Of a stretch of 64,000 nucleotides of DNA, positions 18,057 to 27,482 are shown one piece after another. Made by a program: the position numbers and the translations under genes. Numbering within the stretch: the first letter of the stretch is position 1; each line of letters begins with the position of its first letter. Source of the stretch: JAAGZL01 sp050291725 (GTDB taxonomy: Bacteria; Pseudomonadota; Gammaproteobacteria; Chromatiales; Chromatiaceae); the NCBI GenBank assembly GCA_050291725.1, contig JBNKKH010000021.1, positions 52,628 through 116,627 of the forward strand, given 5' to 3'. The notes beneath the pieces were generated by a model. The model saw only the letters and a program-made list of their open reading frames with translations, was not told the origin of the DNA and searched no databases.

Positions 18057-19286
18057 ATGGCAAAACCAGCACAAAAAGTAGAAAAAGCCCACGTATATAC
18101 TTGGGAAGGTACGGACAAAAAGGGAAAACGCCTAAAAGGGGAAACTCGCGCTGCATCGATATCGTTGGTTAGAGCTGACCTGCGTAAACAAGGCGTAATT
18201 CCAGTCAAAATCAAAAAGAAGGCCACATCGCTGTTCTCAGCAAGGAAACCAAAAATAACATCCGGCGACATCGCAGTTTTCGCCCGCCAGTTGGCTACTA
18301 TGATGCAGGCAGGTGTCCCTATGGTTCAGGCCTTCGATATAGTTGGTCGCGGCAATGAAAATGCTTCCATGCAAGATCTGATATTGGCCATAAAAGCTGA
18401 CGTAGAGGGAGGAACTTCACTTGCGAAGTCACTATCCAAGCACCCCCTTCACTTTGATGACCTGTTTTGCAACCTGGTTCAAGCTGGCGAGGCTGCGGGC
18501 GTGCTGGAAGATCTTCTGGATAAGATCGCAACCTATAAAGAGAAAATTGAATCGATCAAAGCCAAGATAAAGAAGGCTATGTTCTATCCAGCGGCAGTAG
18601 TCGTGGTCGCTGTACTAGTTACCACCCTTATTATGCTGTTTGTAATTCCACAATTTGAAAGTCTGTTTGCTGGTTTTGGATCTGACCTGCCGGCATTCAC
18701 CAAGTTCGTAGTTGGAATATCACGCTGGCTACAAGAGTGGTGGTTCCTGGCATTTGCTGCTGTATTTGCAGCTATCTATTTGATTGCTTTTACTTGGAAG
18801 CGCTCCCGTAAGTTCCGACTTTTGGTAGATAGACTTCTACTTAAACTTCCCATCATAGGAGTTATAGTAAATAAATCATCCATTGCCCGCTTTGCCCGTA
18901 CCACGTCCACTATGTTTGCAGCTGGCGTTCCCATGGTAGAAGCTTTAGAGTCGGTCGCTGGCGCCACTGGTAATATAGTCTATTCTGATGCAGTCATGCG
19001 TATGCGTGAAGACGTTGCTACAGGACAATCTCTACAGTTAACCATGAAGCAGCAAGAACTGTTTCCACATATGGTGATCCAGATGGTAGCCATTGGTGAA
19101 GAGTCTGGTTCTTTGGAAGATATGTTATCGAAGGTAGCAGACTTCTATGAAGAAGAGGTAGACAACATGGTGGATGCTCTCAGCAGTCTATTGGAGCCAC
19201 TCATCATGGTTGTACTTGGCACACTGGTCGGTGGTCTAATTGTTGCAATGTATCTGCCTATCTTCCATATGGCAGAGGCCTTCTAG
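18057..19286 (+). CDS. pilC: Type IV pilus inner-membrane platform protein PilC
   Basis: A 409-residue GspF/PilC family protein that connects PilB to the periplasmic pilus machinery. It has two repeated cytoplasmic domains (each with FARQLATMMQAGVPMVQAF-like or FARTTSTMFAAGVPMVEAL sequence) separated by membrane segments near residues 175-200, 225-245 and 375-400. SGSLEDMLSKVADFYEEEVDNMV matches the conserved second-domain end. It is followed by an intrinsic terminator (19325-19359), so pilD downstream may be partly decoupled. Confidence 0.95.
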   Translation: MAKPAQKVEKAHVYTWEGTDKKGKRLKGETRAASISLVRADLRKQGVIPVKIKKKATSLFSARKPKITSGDIAVFARQLATMMQAGVPMVQAFDIVGRGNENASMQDLILAIKADVEGGTSLAKSLSKHPLHFDDLFCNLVQAGEAAGVLEDLLDKIATYKEKIESIKAKIKKAMFYPAAVVVVAVLVTTLIMLFVIPQFESLFAGFGSDLPAFTKFVVGISRWLQEWWFLAFAAVFAAIYLIAFTWKRSRKFRLLVDRLLLKLPIIGVIVNKSSIARFARTTSTMFAAGVPMVEALESVAGATGNIVYSDAVMRMREDVATGQSLQLTMKQQELFPHMVIQMVAIGEESGSLEDMLSKVADFYEEEVDNMVDALSSLLEPLIMVVLGTLVGGLIVAMYLPIFHMAEAF

Positions 19287-19324
19287 TTTTGATGTAGAGT
19301 AATTCACCCTATATATTTATATTC

Positions 19325-19359
19325 AGGCCCTGACCAATATATTTGGCTGGGGCCTTTTT
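19325..19359 (+). terminator. Intrinsic terminator after pilC
   Basis: AGGCCC (19325-19330) pairs with GGGCCT (19350-19355). An inner stem CCAA/TTGG stacks inside, and the hairpin is followed directly by TTTTT. It lies 38 bases after the pilC stop and 46 bases before the pilD ATG, so it can end or attenuate pilBC transcripts. Confidence 0.75.
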
Positions 19360-19405
19360 CTTCACACTACAAAAAGCAGTCAGGATCGAAAACAGACCAG
19401 TAAAT

Positions 19406-20281
19406 ATGTCATTTATACAACTATTACAACAAAATACTATTCTGTTCCTATTTACGATCGCAGTTCTTGGGCTGTCAGTAGGTAGTTTCCTAAACGTTGT
19501 AATATACAGAGTTCCAGTAATGCTGGAGAGAGAGTGGGCCCAGCAGTGCCGCGAGCTGTTAGAAAAAGAGCACGCAGAACCTGAAGAACCGACCTTTAAC
19601 CTTATGTTCCCTAGTTCGCACTGCCCTAACTGCAACCACAAAATAACCCTCTGGGAGAACATCCCCATCCTAAGCTATATTTTCCTCAGAGGTCGCTGTT
19701 CAGAATGTAGCCAGAAAATATCTATCCGCTACCCTGTTATCGAGCTTGCTACCGCACTCCTCTCCATTACAGTTGCCTGGCACTTTGGTGTAGGTTGGCA
19801 AACTGTTTTTGCACTCCTCCTTACCTGGGCACTAATCACATTAAGCATGATCGATTATGACCATAAACTCCTGCCGGACAATATCGTCCTACCATTTCTG
19901 TGGCTGGGTCTTCTCATCAACATAAATGGCGTTTTTACTGACCTGCAATCAGCAACTATTGGCGCTATTGCCGGATATCTATCCCTCTGGAGCATCTTCT
20001 GGTTATTCAAGCTAATTACCGGAAAAGAGGGTATGGGCTATGGCGACTTCAAACTACTAGCCCTATTAGGTGCCTGGCTCGGATGGCAATATCTGCTACA
20101 GATAGTTCTTCTCTCTTCTATGGTAGGTGCCATTTTAGGAATAAGCCTGGTACTAATTTTTGGCCGTGACCGCTCACTACCCATACCCTTCGGCCCATAT
20201 CTAGCTACTGCAGGCTGGATAAGCCTGCTCTGGGGAGAAGAGATTAACCAGGCCTATCTAGGATTAGCTGGTCTAGGTTGA
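19406..20281 (+). CDS. pilD: Prepilin peptidase / N-methyltransferase PilD
   Basis: A 291-residue inner-membrane aspartyl protease that cleaves type IV prepilin leaders and methylates the new N-terminus. The ATG at 19406 (MSFIQLLQQN) is preferred, because a TTG further upstream would start inside the terminator. Motifs: GSFLNVVIYRVP near residue 26; a zinc-binding pair CPNC and CSEC; catalytic Asp in MIDYDHKLLPD; and GYGDFKLLALLG, the second catalytic Asp. About eight membrane helices. The stop overlaps the coaE ATG (TGATG). Confidence 0.95.
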   Translation: MSFIQLLQQNTILFLFTIAVLGLSVGSFLNVVIYRVPVMLEREWAQQCRELLEKEHAEPEEPTFNLMFPSSHCPNCNHKITLWENIPILSYIFLRGRCSECSQKISIRYPVIELATALLSITVAWHFGVGWQTVFALLLTWALITLSMIDYDHKLLPDNIVLPFLWLGLLININGVFTDLQSATIGAIAGYLSLWSIFWLFKLITGKEGMGYGDFKLLALLGAWLGWQYLLQIVLLSSMVGAILGISLVLIFGRDRSLPIPFGPYLATAGWISLLWGEEINQAYLGLAGLG

Positions 20282-20880
20282 TGTTCAGAGTCGGATTAAC
20301 TGGTGGTATAGGCTGTGGCAAAAGCACCGTGAGCGATATCTTTATGTCGCTCGGCGTTCCAGTAATCGACTCTGACGTTATAGCTCGCGAGGTTGTAGAG
20401 CCAGGTGAAGTGGGGCTAAAACAAATTGTGGAGCGTTTTGGGCAAAAAGTACTTAATGCAGACGGAACCCTAAACCGCCAATATCTGCGGAATACTGTTT
20501 TTGATGATGCAGATGCGCGCAGTGACCTGGAGTCTATTCTCCATCCACTGATCAGAAAGCGCTCAAATGAACAGCTGGCAAGACTCAACAGCTCCTATGC
20601 TATCCTCTCCATACCCCTACTGGTAGAAAAGGGACTACACACAGAAGTTGATCGTGTACTGGTGGTGGACTGCACAAAACAGACTCAAGTTGAACGCATA
20701 TGTGCAAGAGATGGCATTACCCAGGAGAGAGCGGAAGCAATACTAGCCGCCCAATGTAGCCGCAACCAACGCCTGGAAGTTGCGGATGATATCATTGTCA
20801 ACGACCAGCCAGTTGCAAAACTAAGAAGCAGAGTTGAATCTCTGAACCATAGCTACCTCTCACTGTCCCAAAAGCTATAA
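20281..20880 (+). CDS. coaE: Dephospho-CoA kinase
   Basis: A 199-residue P-loop kinase for the last step of coenzyme A synthesis. GLTGGIGCGKSTVSDIF is the Walker A region at residue ~6; VIDSDVIAREV follows (the conserved D-x-D); AILSIPLLVEKGL and VDRVLVVDC are further family blocks; and R near RICARDGITQERAEAIL forms part of the lid. Its start overlaps the pilD stop by one base, the usual coupling in this pilBCD-coaE-zapD-yacG block. Confidence 0.94.
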   Translation: MFRVGLTGGIGCGKSTVSDIFMSLGVPVIDSDVIAREVVEPGEVGLKQIVERFGQKVLNADGTLNRQYLRNTVFDDADARSDLESILHPLIRKRSNEQLARLNSSYAILSIPLLVEKGLHTEVDRVLVVDCTKQTQVERICARDGITQERAEAILAAQCSRNQRLEVADDIIVNDQPVAKLRSRVESLNHSYLSLSQKL

Positions 20881-20988
20881 ACACATATTTGTGCTACATA
20901 CGGCAGATAGTGGCAATAAACAGACGCAGCATCTTTGAGTTTAAAGCCTTAGGTCTGTTATGCTTAATCACATCGGCCGGTAAAAATA

Positions 20989-21768
20989 ATGGAAAAAACA
21001 CCAGAACAGATCATTTTTGAGCATCCGCTAAATGAGCGAACCCGAACGCTATTGAGGTTCGAGCATCTGTTCGATCTTACTGGATACCACTCTCAGCAAG
21101 AAACCTACTGGAGTAGTAGAGCCGCCATAGATGGCATTGTGGATATGCACAATATTCTGCTATCTCGCACCGATATTAAAAGTGAAATCCTAAAAGAACT
21201 GGGGCGCTATAAGCTTTATTTTCAAGAACTTAGAAACAGCTCAGATGTTAACCAAACGCTACTTGGTCAAACACTTGAACAGATAGAGGCATCCACATCT
21301 GACATACAGATAAATGTCGTACAAATTGGCCATGCCCTGCGTGAAAACGATTTTATTCAATCTATACTCAACCGCAGCGGCATCCCCAGCGGCAGCTGCT
21401 CATTTGACATACCTCTCTACCACTATTGGCTGGAACAACCTGCAACCATCCGCACAGCTCATCTGCAACAGTGGCTCTCTGTGGTCGAACCTATCAAGAG
21501 GTCTGTTACGCTGTTACTCTCTCTAATGCGTGATAGCTCAATGCCCACTGATGAGACTGCAGAGCGCGGGCTGTTTCAAATGTCGCTGAACTCAAAAACA
21601 CCAGCTAGATTAATCCGCATCTCTTTACCAAGGGATGCCAACATACTACCCAAAGTCAGCGGCAGCAGACACAAGTTTACTATACGCTTCCTTAAAATTG
21701 ACTCCCAAAACAGGACTTCTGAAATCAGTCAGAACATCCAATTTCAACTGACCTGCTGCACTATATAG
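20989..21768 (+). CDS. zapD: Cell division protein ZapD
   Basis: A 259-residue cytoplasmic FtsZ-binding protein (formerly DUF1342/YacF) that bundles FtsZ filaments. FEHPLNERTRTLLRFEHLF is the characteristic N-terminus, followed by a helical bundle (TDIKSEILKELGRY; FIQSILNRSGIPSGSC) and a beta-rich C-terminal part. The length is usual. It lies 108 bases after coaE and 4 bases before yacG. Confidence 0.94.
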   Translation: MEKTPEQIIFEHPLNERTRTLLRFEHLFDLTGYHSQQETYWSSRAAIDGIVDMHNILLSRTDIKSEILKELGRYKLYFQELRNSSDVNQTLLGQTLEQIEASTSDIQINVVQIGHALRENDFIQSILNRSGIPSGSCSFDIPLYHYWLEQPATIRTAHLQQWLSVVEPIKRSVTLLLSLMRDSSMPTDETAERGLFQMSLNSKTPARLIRISLPRDANILPKVSGSRHKFTIRFLKIDSQNRTSEISQNIQFQLTCCTI

Positions 21769-21772
21769 AACC

Positions 21773-21949
21773 ATGACTAAGATAGCCTCCCCCAAATGCC
21801 CGACCTGTGGTAAGACAATAGAGTGGAATGAAAAGTATAAATGGAGACCATTTTGCAGTGAACGCTGCAAAATGATAGATCTAGGTGACTGGCTGGAGGA
21901 AAAGCACCGTATTCCTGATGATACTATACCGCCCAGCCCAGATAACTGA
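21773..21949 (+). CDS. yacG: DNA gyrase inhibitor YacG
   Basis: A 58-residue zinc protein read directly from the sequence: the start is MTKIASPKCPTCGKTIEW, with CPTC at residues 9-12 and CSERC at 28-32 giving the four zinc ligands. RPFCSERCKMIDLGDWLEE is the strongly conserved YacG stretch. In E. coli YacG binds GyrB and blocks gyrase-DNA binding. It lies four bases after zapD and ends 12 bases from the convergent Nudix gene. Confidence 0.93.
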   Translation: MTKIASPKCPTCGKTIEWNEKYKWRPFCSERCKMIDLGDWLEEKHRIPDDTIPPSPDN

Positions 21950-21961
21950 TTGACGCAGGTA

Positions 21962-22903
21962 TTAGTTCCAAAAACAGCTAATGCCGGCAATCCCTTGAGC
22001 ACCCTGCTCCCAAGCCTTAGCCAAATCATCCTGCTGCATACCACCCAAGGCATATACCGGAATGCTAGTGCTATCTACCATGCTAGCAAAATTACTCCAT
22101 CCCAACGCCATAGCTTCTGGATGACTGAGCGTATGCTGCACCGGTGATAGCACCACAAAATCTAACTCTATTGCTACCGCTTGGTTAAGCTCCGCAACTG
22201 AATGGCAGGAAGCGGCAACCAGTTTATCTCTCGATAGTGGACGCTGATTAAGTTGAGTCAAACGTTGGCTATTCAGATGTACTCCATCAGCTCCCATCTC
22301 CTGGGCCAGCTCGGGCGATCCGTTCAGTAACAGTCGCGCACTGTGCCCATGACACAACTCTATTGCCTGCGTCCCCAGCTGCAACAACTCCTGATCAGAT
22401 ATATCTCCTGCTCGAAGCTGCACCAGGCGCAACCCCCTCTCCAAGGCCTGTTGTAACTTTCTTAGAAACTGTTCTGGCAGCCTTGGATCCAGTCCAGTTA
22501 CTAGATAACTATCAGGCAGGTTTAACGCAGTAATTATAGGCAGATCAGCTGCCGGCATGGGAAACTCTGATAATCTACTCAGCTCCACCCACTCCAGCGG
22601 TTGTCCTTCCAACCCTTGTGCAACACCCTGATACTCTTTAACCAGATGCACATCCAAGAGAACAGTTTTGTCTGGGTAGTGATGCAGATTTCTGATCAAA
22701 GGGCGATGCTGCAGCAGCTCTATCCCTAACTCCTCTTGCAACTCTCGTCGCAAAGCCTGAGTGAGCGTTTCCCCTGTCTCTAGCTTCCCCCCTGGAAACT
22801 CCCAAAGGCCGCCCTGATGCGTATTCTCTCCCCGCTTGGTGAGTAAGACACGCCCAAGCTCATCATAGATTACGGCTGCTGCCACATGAACTGGCGGCAT
22901 CAC
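21962..22903 (-). CDS. Nudix hydrolase fused to thiamine-phosphate-synthase-like domain
   Basis: A 313-residue two-domain protein. Residues ~1-130 are a MutT-like Nudix domain with the box GGKLETGETLTQALRRELQE; MutT cleans 8-oxo-dGTP from the nucleotide pool. Residues ~140-313 resemble ThiE/TenI (alpha/beta barrel): LRLVQLRAGDISDQELL, MGADGVHLNSQRL and IPVYALGGM. The fusion is common in gammaproteobacteria, and the ThiE-like half is usually thought not to make thiamine phosphate. Its ATG overlaps the rimO stop by four bases. Confidence 0.88.
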   Translation of the reverse strand: MMPPVHVAAAVIYDELGRVLLTKRGENTHQGGLWEFPGGKLETGETLTQALRRELQEELGIELLQHRPLIRNLHHYPDKTVLLDVHLVKEYQGVAQGLEGQPLEWVELSRLSEFPMPAADLPIITALNLPDSYLVTGLDPRLPEQFLRKLQQALERGLRLVQLRAGDISDQELLQLGTQAIELCHGHSARLLLNGSPELAQEMGADGVHLNSQRLTQLNQRPLSRDKLVAASCHSVAELNQAVAIELDFVVLSPVQHTLSHPEAMALGWSNFASMVDSTSIPVYALGGMQQDDLAKAWEQGAQGIAGISCFWN

Positions 22904-24234
22904 TCCTCCTCAAAATCTGTAGGCGTAGCCAAGAGATCATGCTCAGATGAGTCTGTTATTCTTACCCGAATAAAATCACCCTGATCTATATCCCATCCAC
23001 CCGGGATAACCACATTGCCATCAATCTCAGGGGCATCGGCAGTGCTTCGTGCAATAAGCCTATCCGGATGGACCTCATCCACCAGAACCAACTGTTCTTG
23101 GCCAATCTTTTGCTGTAGCCGTTTTCGACTAATCTGCTCTTGAAGCAGCATAAACCTCTCCAGGCGCTCCTGCTTTACCTCATCTGGAATCTGATTGGGC
23201 AGATCATTGGCTCCAGCCCCATCCACTGGCGAATAGGCAAAGGCCCCTACCCGATCCAACTGAGCCGCTGATATAAACTGCAATAACTCCTGAAACTCAT
23301 CTTCGGTCTCGCCAGGAAAGCCTACAATGAATGTGCTACGCAGAGTGATATCTGGACAGATATCACGCCATACGGCAATCCGCTCCAGCACTTTTTCACT
23401 CGCCGCCGGACGCTGCATGGACCGTAACACCCGCGCACTACCATGCTGTAACGGTATATCCAAATAGGGCAATATTTTGCCCTCTGCCATCAGCGGAATG
23501 ATCTCATCCACGCTGGGATAGGGGTAGATGTAGTGCAGGCGTATCCACACCCCCAGCTCACCTAATGTTGAAGCAAGATCCACCAGCCTATTGCGCAAAA
23601 GCCGCCCCTGCCAAAAGCCAGGCCTATAGTTAACATCAACTCCATAGGCGCTGCTATCTTGTGCCACAACCAGTAGTTCGCGCACACCTGAATTGACTAG
23701 ATTCTCTGCCTCACGCATTACATCATCTATGGGCCTACTAACTAGTGGGCCTCTAAACTGCGGGATAATGCAAAAGCTACAGCTATGATTACACCCCTCT
23801 GCAATCTTCAAATAGGCGTAATGGCGCGGAGTCAGCTTAATTCCTTGTGGAGGAACAGAGTCATGGTATGGGTGATGGGGTGGTGGCAACTGCTCATGAA
23901 CCGCATGCATAACCATTTCGTAAGCATGGGCACCACTAATGGCCAACACATTCGGGTAAGCTTTAAGTATTAGTTGATCTCGTGCGCCTAAGCAGCCAGT
24001 AACTATCACCCGCCCATTCTGATCCATAGCCTCACCGATGACTGCAAGGGACTCTTCCACCGCAGCGTCGATAAAACCGCAGGTGTTCACCACCACCAAA
24101 TCAGCATCTGCATAAGAGTTAGTTACCACATAGCCTTCGGCCCGCATCTGGGTCAGAATGCGTTCCGAATCCACTAGATTCTTGGGACAGCCCAGACTTA
24201 CAAAGCCGATACGTGGGGAGCTACTCATATACAA
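22900..24234 (-). CDS. rimO: Ribosomal protein S12 methylthiotransferase RimO
   Basis: A 444-residue radical SAM enzyme that methylthiolates Asp88 of ribosomal protein S12. It has an N-terminal UPF0004 domain (GFVSLGCPKNLVDSER; NTCGFIDAAVEES; TGCLGAR, with three cluster cysteines), the radical SAM motif CNHSCSFC near residue 148, and a C-terminal TRAM domain (ARSTADAPEIDGNVVIP). GCPKNLVDSE separates RimO from MiaB. Translation may begin at either of two nearby Met codons. Confidence 0.95.
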   Translation of the reverse strand: MYMSSSPRIGFVSLGCPKNLVDSERILTQMRAEGYVVTNSYADADLVVVNTCGFIDAAVEESLAVIGEAMDQNGRVIVTGCLGARDQLILKAYPNVLAISGAHAYEMVMHAVHEQLPPPHHPYHDSVPPQGIKLTPRHYAYLKIAEGCNHSCSFCIIPQFRGPLVSRPIDDVMREAENLVNSGVRELLVVAQDSSAYGVDVNYRPGFWQGRLLRNRLVDLASTLGELGVWIRLHYIYPYPSVDEIIPLMAEGKILPYLDIPLQHGSARVLRSMQRPAASEKVLERIAVWRDICPDITLRSTFIVGFPGETEDEFQELLQFISAAQLDRVGAFAYSPVDGAGANDLPNQIPDEVKQERLERFMLLQEQISRKRLQQKIGQEQLVLVDEVHPDRLIARSTADAPEIDGNVVIPGGWDIDQGDFIRVRITDSSEHDLLATPTDFEEE

Positions 24235-24406
24235 CCACTAGCTCCATTCAGCAGCCTGCAACACAACCATGCTCATAATATTTTCAAACAACATCTAGCA
24301 TTTCCCGTTTGGACCAAAAACAGTACCATAGTTTAACCTGCCGCAACTGGTTTCCTGAAGAGATTCTGCCCCGTAAACAGCAAAAGAAATATATAATGTT
24401 AACAAT

Positions 24407-24955
24407 ATGACCGAAAAGCACTCAAAGATATACACCCGCACAGGAGATGATGGCACTACTAGTCTCATGGGTGGTGAGCGGGTACAGAAAAACCATGTAC
24501 GCATGGAGGCTATAGGCGCTGTAGATGAACTGAATAGCCTTATTGGGATATTGGCAGCTATGGATATCCCACAGCAGCATCGCGCTCTATTGGAGATGAT
24601 CCAGCATAACCTTTTCCAGATTGGCGCCGGACTAGCCACACCAAACGGCTCCACGCTGCAGCAGGAGGCCGTAGCCGAACTAGAGCAGGAGATAGATCAG
24701 CTAGACGCCCAGCTCCCTCCCCTAAAGAGATTTGTACTTCCAGGAGGCACTCCTGAGGCCGCAAGTTGTCATAATGCTAGAGCTGTATGTAGACGCGCAG
24801 AGCGTCGCGTCTTGAGCATACAACAAGCGGAAAGCGATAATTCTGATATGGTTGCATTGCACTATCTCAATCGCCTATCAGACCTGCTGTTTGTTCTGGC
24901 ACGCGCCATGTCTCGGCTAAATGGTGGTAAAGAGATTTTTTGGAACAACAGATAG
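24407..24955 (+). CDS. PduO-type ATP:cob(I)alamin adenosyltransferase
   Basis: A 182-residue helical-bundle enzyme that transfers the adenosyl group of ATP to cobalamin. The N-terminal ATP loop is KIYTRTGDDGTTSLMGGERV. EAIGAVDELNSLIG is next, and the C-terminus has the conserved RAVCRRAERRV and LHYLNRLSDLLFVLAR. No other cobalamin gene is nearby, so it is a stand-alone salvage or cofactor-activation enzyme here. Confidence 0.92.
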   Translation: MTEKHSKIYTRTGDDGTTSLMGGERVQKNHVRMEAIGAVDELNSLIGILAAMDIPQQHRALLEMIQHNLFQIGAGLATPNGSTLQQEAVAELEQEIDQLDAQLPPLKRFVLPGGTPEAASCHNARAVCRRAERRVLSIQQAESDNSDMVALHYLNRLSDLLFVLARAMSRLNGGKEIFWNNR

Positions 24956-24991
24956 AATCGACCCTTAGACAGCAACATAGGAAATATCCAA

Positions 24992-25456
24992 TTGAGTATC
25001 CAAGGCAACAATATAGCACCAGGCAGCCAGGTAACCATGCACTTTTCCATAAGCCTGCCGAATGGGACTGAAGCTGCATCTACCTTTGAAGATGAACCAA
25101 CCACTTTCATCATGGGAGATGGCACTGTTTCTGAAGGGCTAGAGCTTGCGCTGTATGGATTGGCAGCAGGAGATACCCAGTCACTCACCTTGCAACCAGA
25201 TCAGGCTTTCGGCCCTAGAGATGAAGCCAAGGTACAACCTATGCCGCGCGCAAACTTCTCCTCCGACATGGAGCTGGAACCAGGGCTAATCATTAGCTTC
25301 GCTACTCCAGATGGGAATGAAGTTGCCGGCATTGTGCATGAAGTACAGGAGCAGAATGTGGTGATGGACTTCAATCATCCTCTGGCTGGCATGGAAGTGA
25401 TATTCAAAGTTGAAGTGCTTGAGGTTGCCGCCCCAACTATCAAGCTCGATAGTTAG
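24992..25456 (+). CDS. fkpB: FKBP-type peptidyl-prolyl isomerase, SlpA/FkpB type
   Basis: A 154-residue cytoplasmic FKBP with an inserted-flap domain. The start is a TTG at 24992 with AGGAAA upstream (MSIQGNNIAPGSQVTMHF). FEDEPTTFIMGDGTVSEGLELALYG-like sequence and AFGPRDEAKVQPMPRANF are SlpA-type hallmarks. The insert lies between them and GLIISFATPDGN, and VVMDFNHPLAGM closes the fold. It acts as a folding catalyst or chaperone. It is 12 bases upstream of ispH, the same arrangement as E. coli fkpB-ispH. Confidence 0.92.
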   Translation: MSIQGNNIAPGSQVTMHFSISLPNGTEAASTFEDEPTTFIMGDGTVSEGLELALYGLAAGDTQSLTLQPDQAFGPRDEAKVQPMPRANFSSDMELEPGLIISFATPDGNEVAGIVHEVQEQNVVMDFNHPLAGMEVIFKVEVLEVAAPTIKLDS

Positions 25457-25468
25457 TCCAGTTAACCT

Positions 25469-26404
25469 ATGAAGATAACCCTAGCAAATCCACGTGGATT
25501 CTGCGCTGGCGTTGACCGCGCAATTGAAATCGTCAATCGAGCACTGGACCTGTTCGGCGCTCCCATCTACGTTCGACATGAAGTGGTACACAATCGCTTT
25601 GTGGTTGAGAGCCTGCGTCAACGCGGTGCCATATTTGTTGATGAGCTGGATGAGATTCCCGATGGTAATACTGTAATCTTTAGTGCCCACGGTGTATCCA
25701 TGGCAGTAAGGCAAGAAGCGGAACGGCGCAATCTTAGGGTATTCGACGCCACCTGCCCACTAGTAACCAGGGTGCATATGGAAGTTGCCAAGTTCAGCCG
25801 GGATGGCTATGAAGTCATACTTATAGGCCACAGAGGTCACCCAGAGGTTGAAGGCACCATGGGGCAGTATCAAAACCAAGGAGATGAAGGTGGAATATAT
25901 CTAGTAGTAACTTCTGATGACGTAGCAGAATTAACCATTAAGAACCCGCAAAAGCTAGCCTATGTAACTCAAACCACCCTATCAATGGATGACTCTCAGA
26001 TGGTTGTGAACAACCTACAGCAACGTTTCCCTAATATCCATAGACCAAATAGAAGCGATATCTGCTACGCCACCCAGAATAGACAAGACGCTGTGAAAGA
26101 GTTAGCCAGCCGCTGCGAACTAGTTTTGGTGGTAGGCTCACCCAACAGCTCTAACTCCAACCGCCTCAGGGAGATAGCTGAGAAGCATGGAACCAAGGCG
26201 CACCTTATTGATCATGCTGATGACATCAAAAGAACCTGGCTGGATGGTGTCAGCAATATAGGTCTAACAGCAGGCGCCTCAGCACCTGACCTGTTGGTTG
26301 ATCAAGTTATTGAGCATTTAACAAAATGGGGAGCAACCTCAGTTGAGCAGCTAACCGGTCGCGAAGAGAAGGTGGAGTTCTCACTTCCTAATGAACTTGT
26401 GTAA
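25469..26404 (+). CDS. ispH: 4-hydroxy-3-methylbut-2-enyl diphosphate reductase
   Basis: A 311-residue [4Fe-4S] enzyme of the non-mevalonate isoprenoid pathway, producing IPP and DMAPP. The three cluster cysteines are visible in ANPRGFCAGVDRAI (residue 12), DATCPLVTRVH and SDICYATQNRQ. GHRGHPEVEGTMGQ and VVGSPNSSNSNRL bind the diphosphate. The length is normal. Probably co-transcribed with fkpB. Confidence 0.96.
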   Translation: MKITLANPRGFCAGVDRAIEIVNRALDLFGAPIYVRHEVVHNRFVVESLRQRGAIFVDELDEIPDGNTVIFSAHGVSMAVRQEAERRNLRVFDATCPLVTRVHMEVAKFSRDGYEVILIGHRGHPEVEGTMGQYQNQGDEGGIYLVVTSDDVAELTIKNPQKLAYVTQTTLSMDDSQMVVNNLQQRFPNIHRPNRSDICYATQNRQDAVKELASRCELVLVVGSPNSSNSNRLREIAEKHGTKAHLIDHADDIKRTWLDGVSNIGLTAGASAPDLLVDQVIEHLTKWGATSVEQLTGREEKVEFSLPNELV

Positions 26405-26517
26405 TAGTCTAATATTTACAAATAATTAGCACATGTATAACAGATTCAGCTCTGAGCTATTTTTTTCTCCACAAGTTGTTTCAATATAGATGTTTCTTTA
26501 TACTGCCAGCTCTTCGG

Positions 26518-26593
<76 letters not shown>

Positions 26594-26623
26594 TTTTCAT
26601 AATATCTTTACTGGCCCCAACTG

Positions 26624-27475
26624 ATGGCGAAGCTGTTTGTAAATAATCTTACCATTATAGACTTCTCACTGCTGGACCAGGAACGCGGAATTGTGGGTGA
26701 AAGCTGGCGTGTCGATGTGGAACTGGAGGGAAACCTAAACCATCAAGGAATGGTTTTAGACTTCTCTGATGTAAAAAAACAGGTTAAGCAGACTATTGAT
26801 CTACATTTTGATCACAAGCTGCTGGTACCAGCCGCCAACTCGAATTGCATTATCAAAGAGCACACAGAAGAGACCGAAATTGAGTTTAGGTTTAATGCCG
26901 GGGCATGGATTCGCCATAGATCTCCTACAACTGCAGTCTGCCGAGTAGATGCAAACCAAGTCAATAAACAGAGTATGGCTACTGCAATTATGCAGCAGCT
27001 ATCTCCTAAACTGCCGAATAATATTGTCTCTTTCCAGCTAAACCTCCAACACGAAACCACATCTGATCCGAGTTTTCACTACAGCCACGGGCTCAAACAG
27101 CACTGCGGAAATTGTCAGCGCATTGCCCATGGACACAGATCACGCATAGAAATTGTGCAAGATGGGACACGCAATAGAGAGCTTGAGAGTAAATGGGCCG
27201 AGCTGTGGCGTGATATCTATATCGGTACCACAACTGACTTGGTTGATGAGTTTGCAGTAGATGGAGAGGAGTATTTGCGTTTTGGCTACCAGGCGGATCA
27301 TGGCAGCTTTAGCCTGGAGCTACCGAAACGGCTCTGTTATCTAATTGAGACCGACTCTACCGTTGAGAACCTGGCCCAGCATATAGCTAACAAGCTAAAA
27401 CAGAATCACCCAGATTCAGATTTTCAGGTTCGTGTTTTCGAGGGAGTGGATAAGGGTGCGATTGGCAGCGCATAA
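26624..27475 (+). CDS. Tandem 6-carboxytetrahydropterin synthase (PTPS/QueD)-like protein
   Basis: A 283-residue protein with two PTPS-like halves. The N-terminal half (LTIIDFSLLDQERGIVGESW; DFSDVKKQVKQTIDLHFDHKL) has the DF-x2-VK and DH motifs. The C-terminal half has CGNCQRIAHGHRSRIEI, with the H-x-H zinc pair and upstream Cys, and AELWRDIYIGTT. QueD makes 6-carboxytetrahydropterin for queuosine. Double-domain versions are seen in gammaproteobacteria, and their exact role is less clear. The zinc histidines look complete only in the C-terminal half. Confidence 0.75.
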   Translation: MAKLFVNNLTIIDFSLLDQERGIVGESWRVDVELEGNLNHQGMVLDFSDVKKQVKQTIDLHFDHKLLVPAANSNCIIKEHTEETEIEFRFNAGAWIRHRSPTTAVCRVDANQVNKQSMATAIMQQLSPKLPNNIVSFQLNLQHETTSDPSFHYSHGLKQHCGNCQRIAHGHRSRIEIVQDGTRNRELESKWAELWRDIYIGTTTDLVDEFAVDGEEYLRFGYQADHGSFSLELPKRLCYLIETDSTVENLAQHIANKLKQNHPDSDFQVRVFEGVDKGAIGSA

Positions 27476-27482
27476 TTGGTTA

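Noticed and set aside
26405..26517. AGCTC/GAGCT followed by a T-run as an ispH terminator
   Set aside because: The two halves leave only one loop base; the feasible stem is three pairs.
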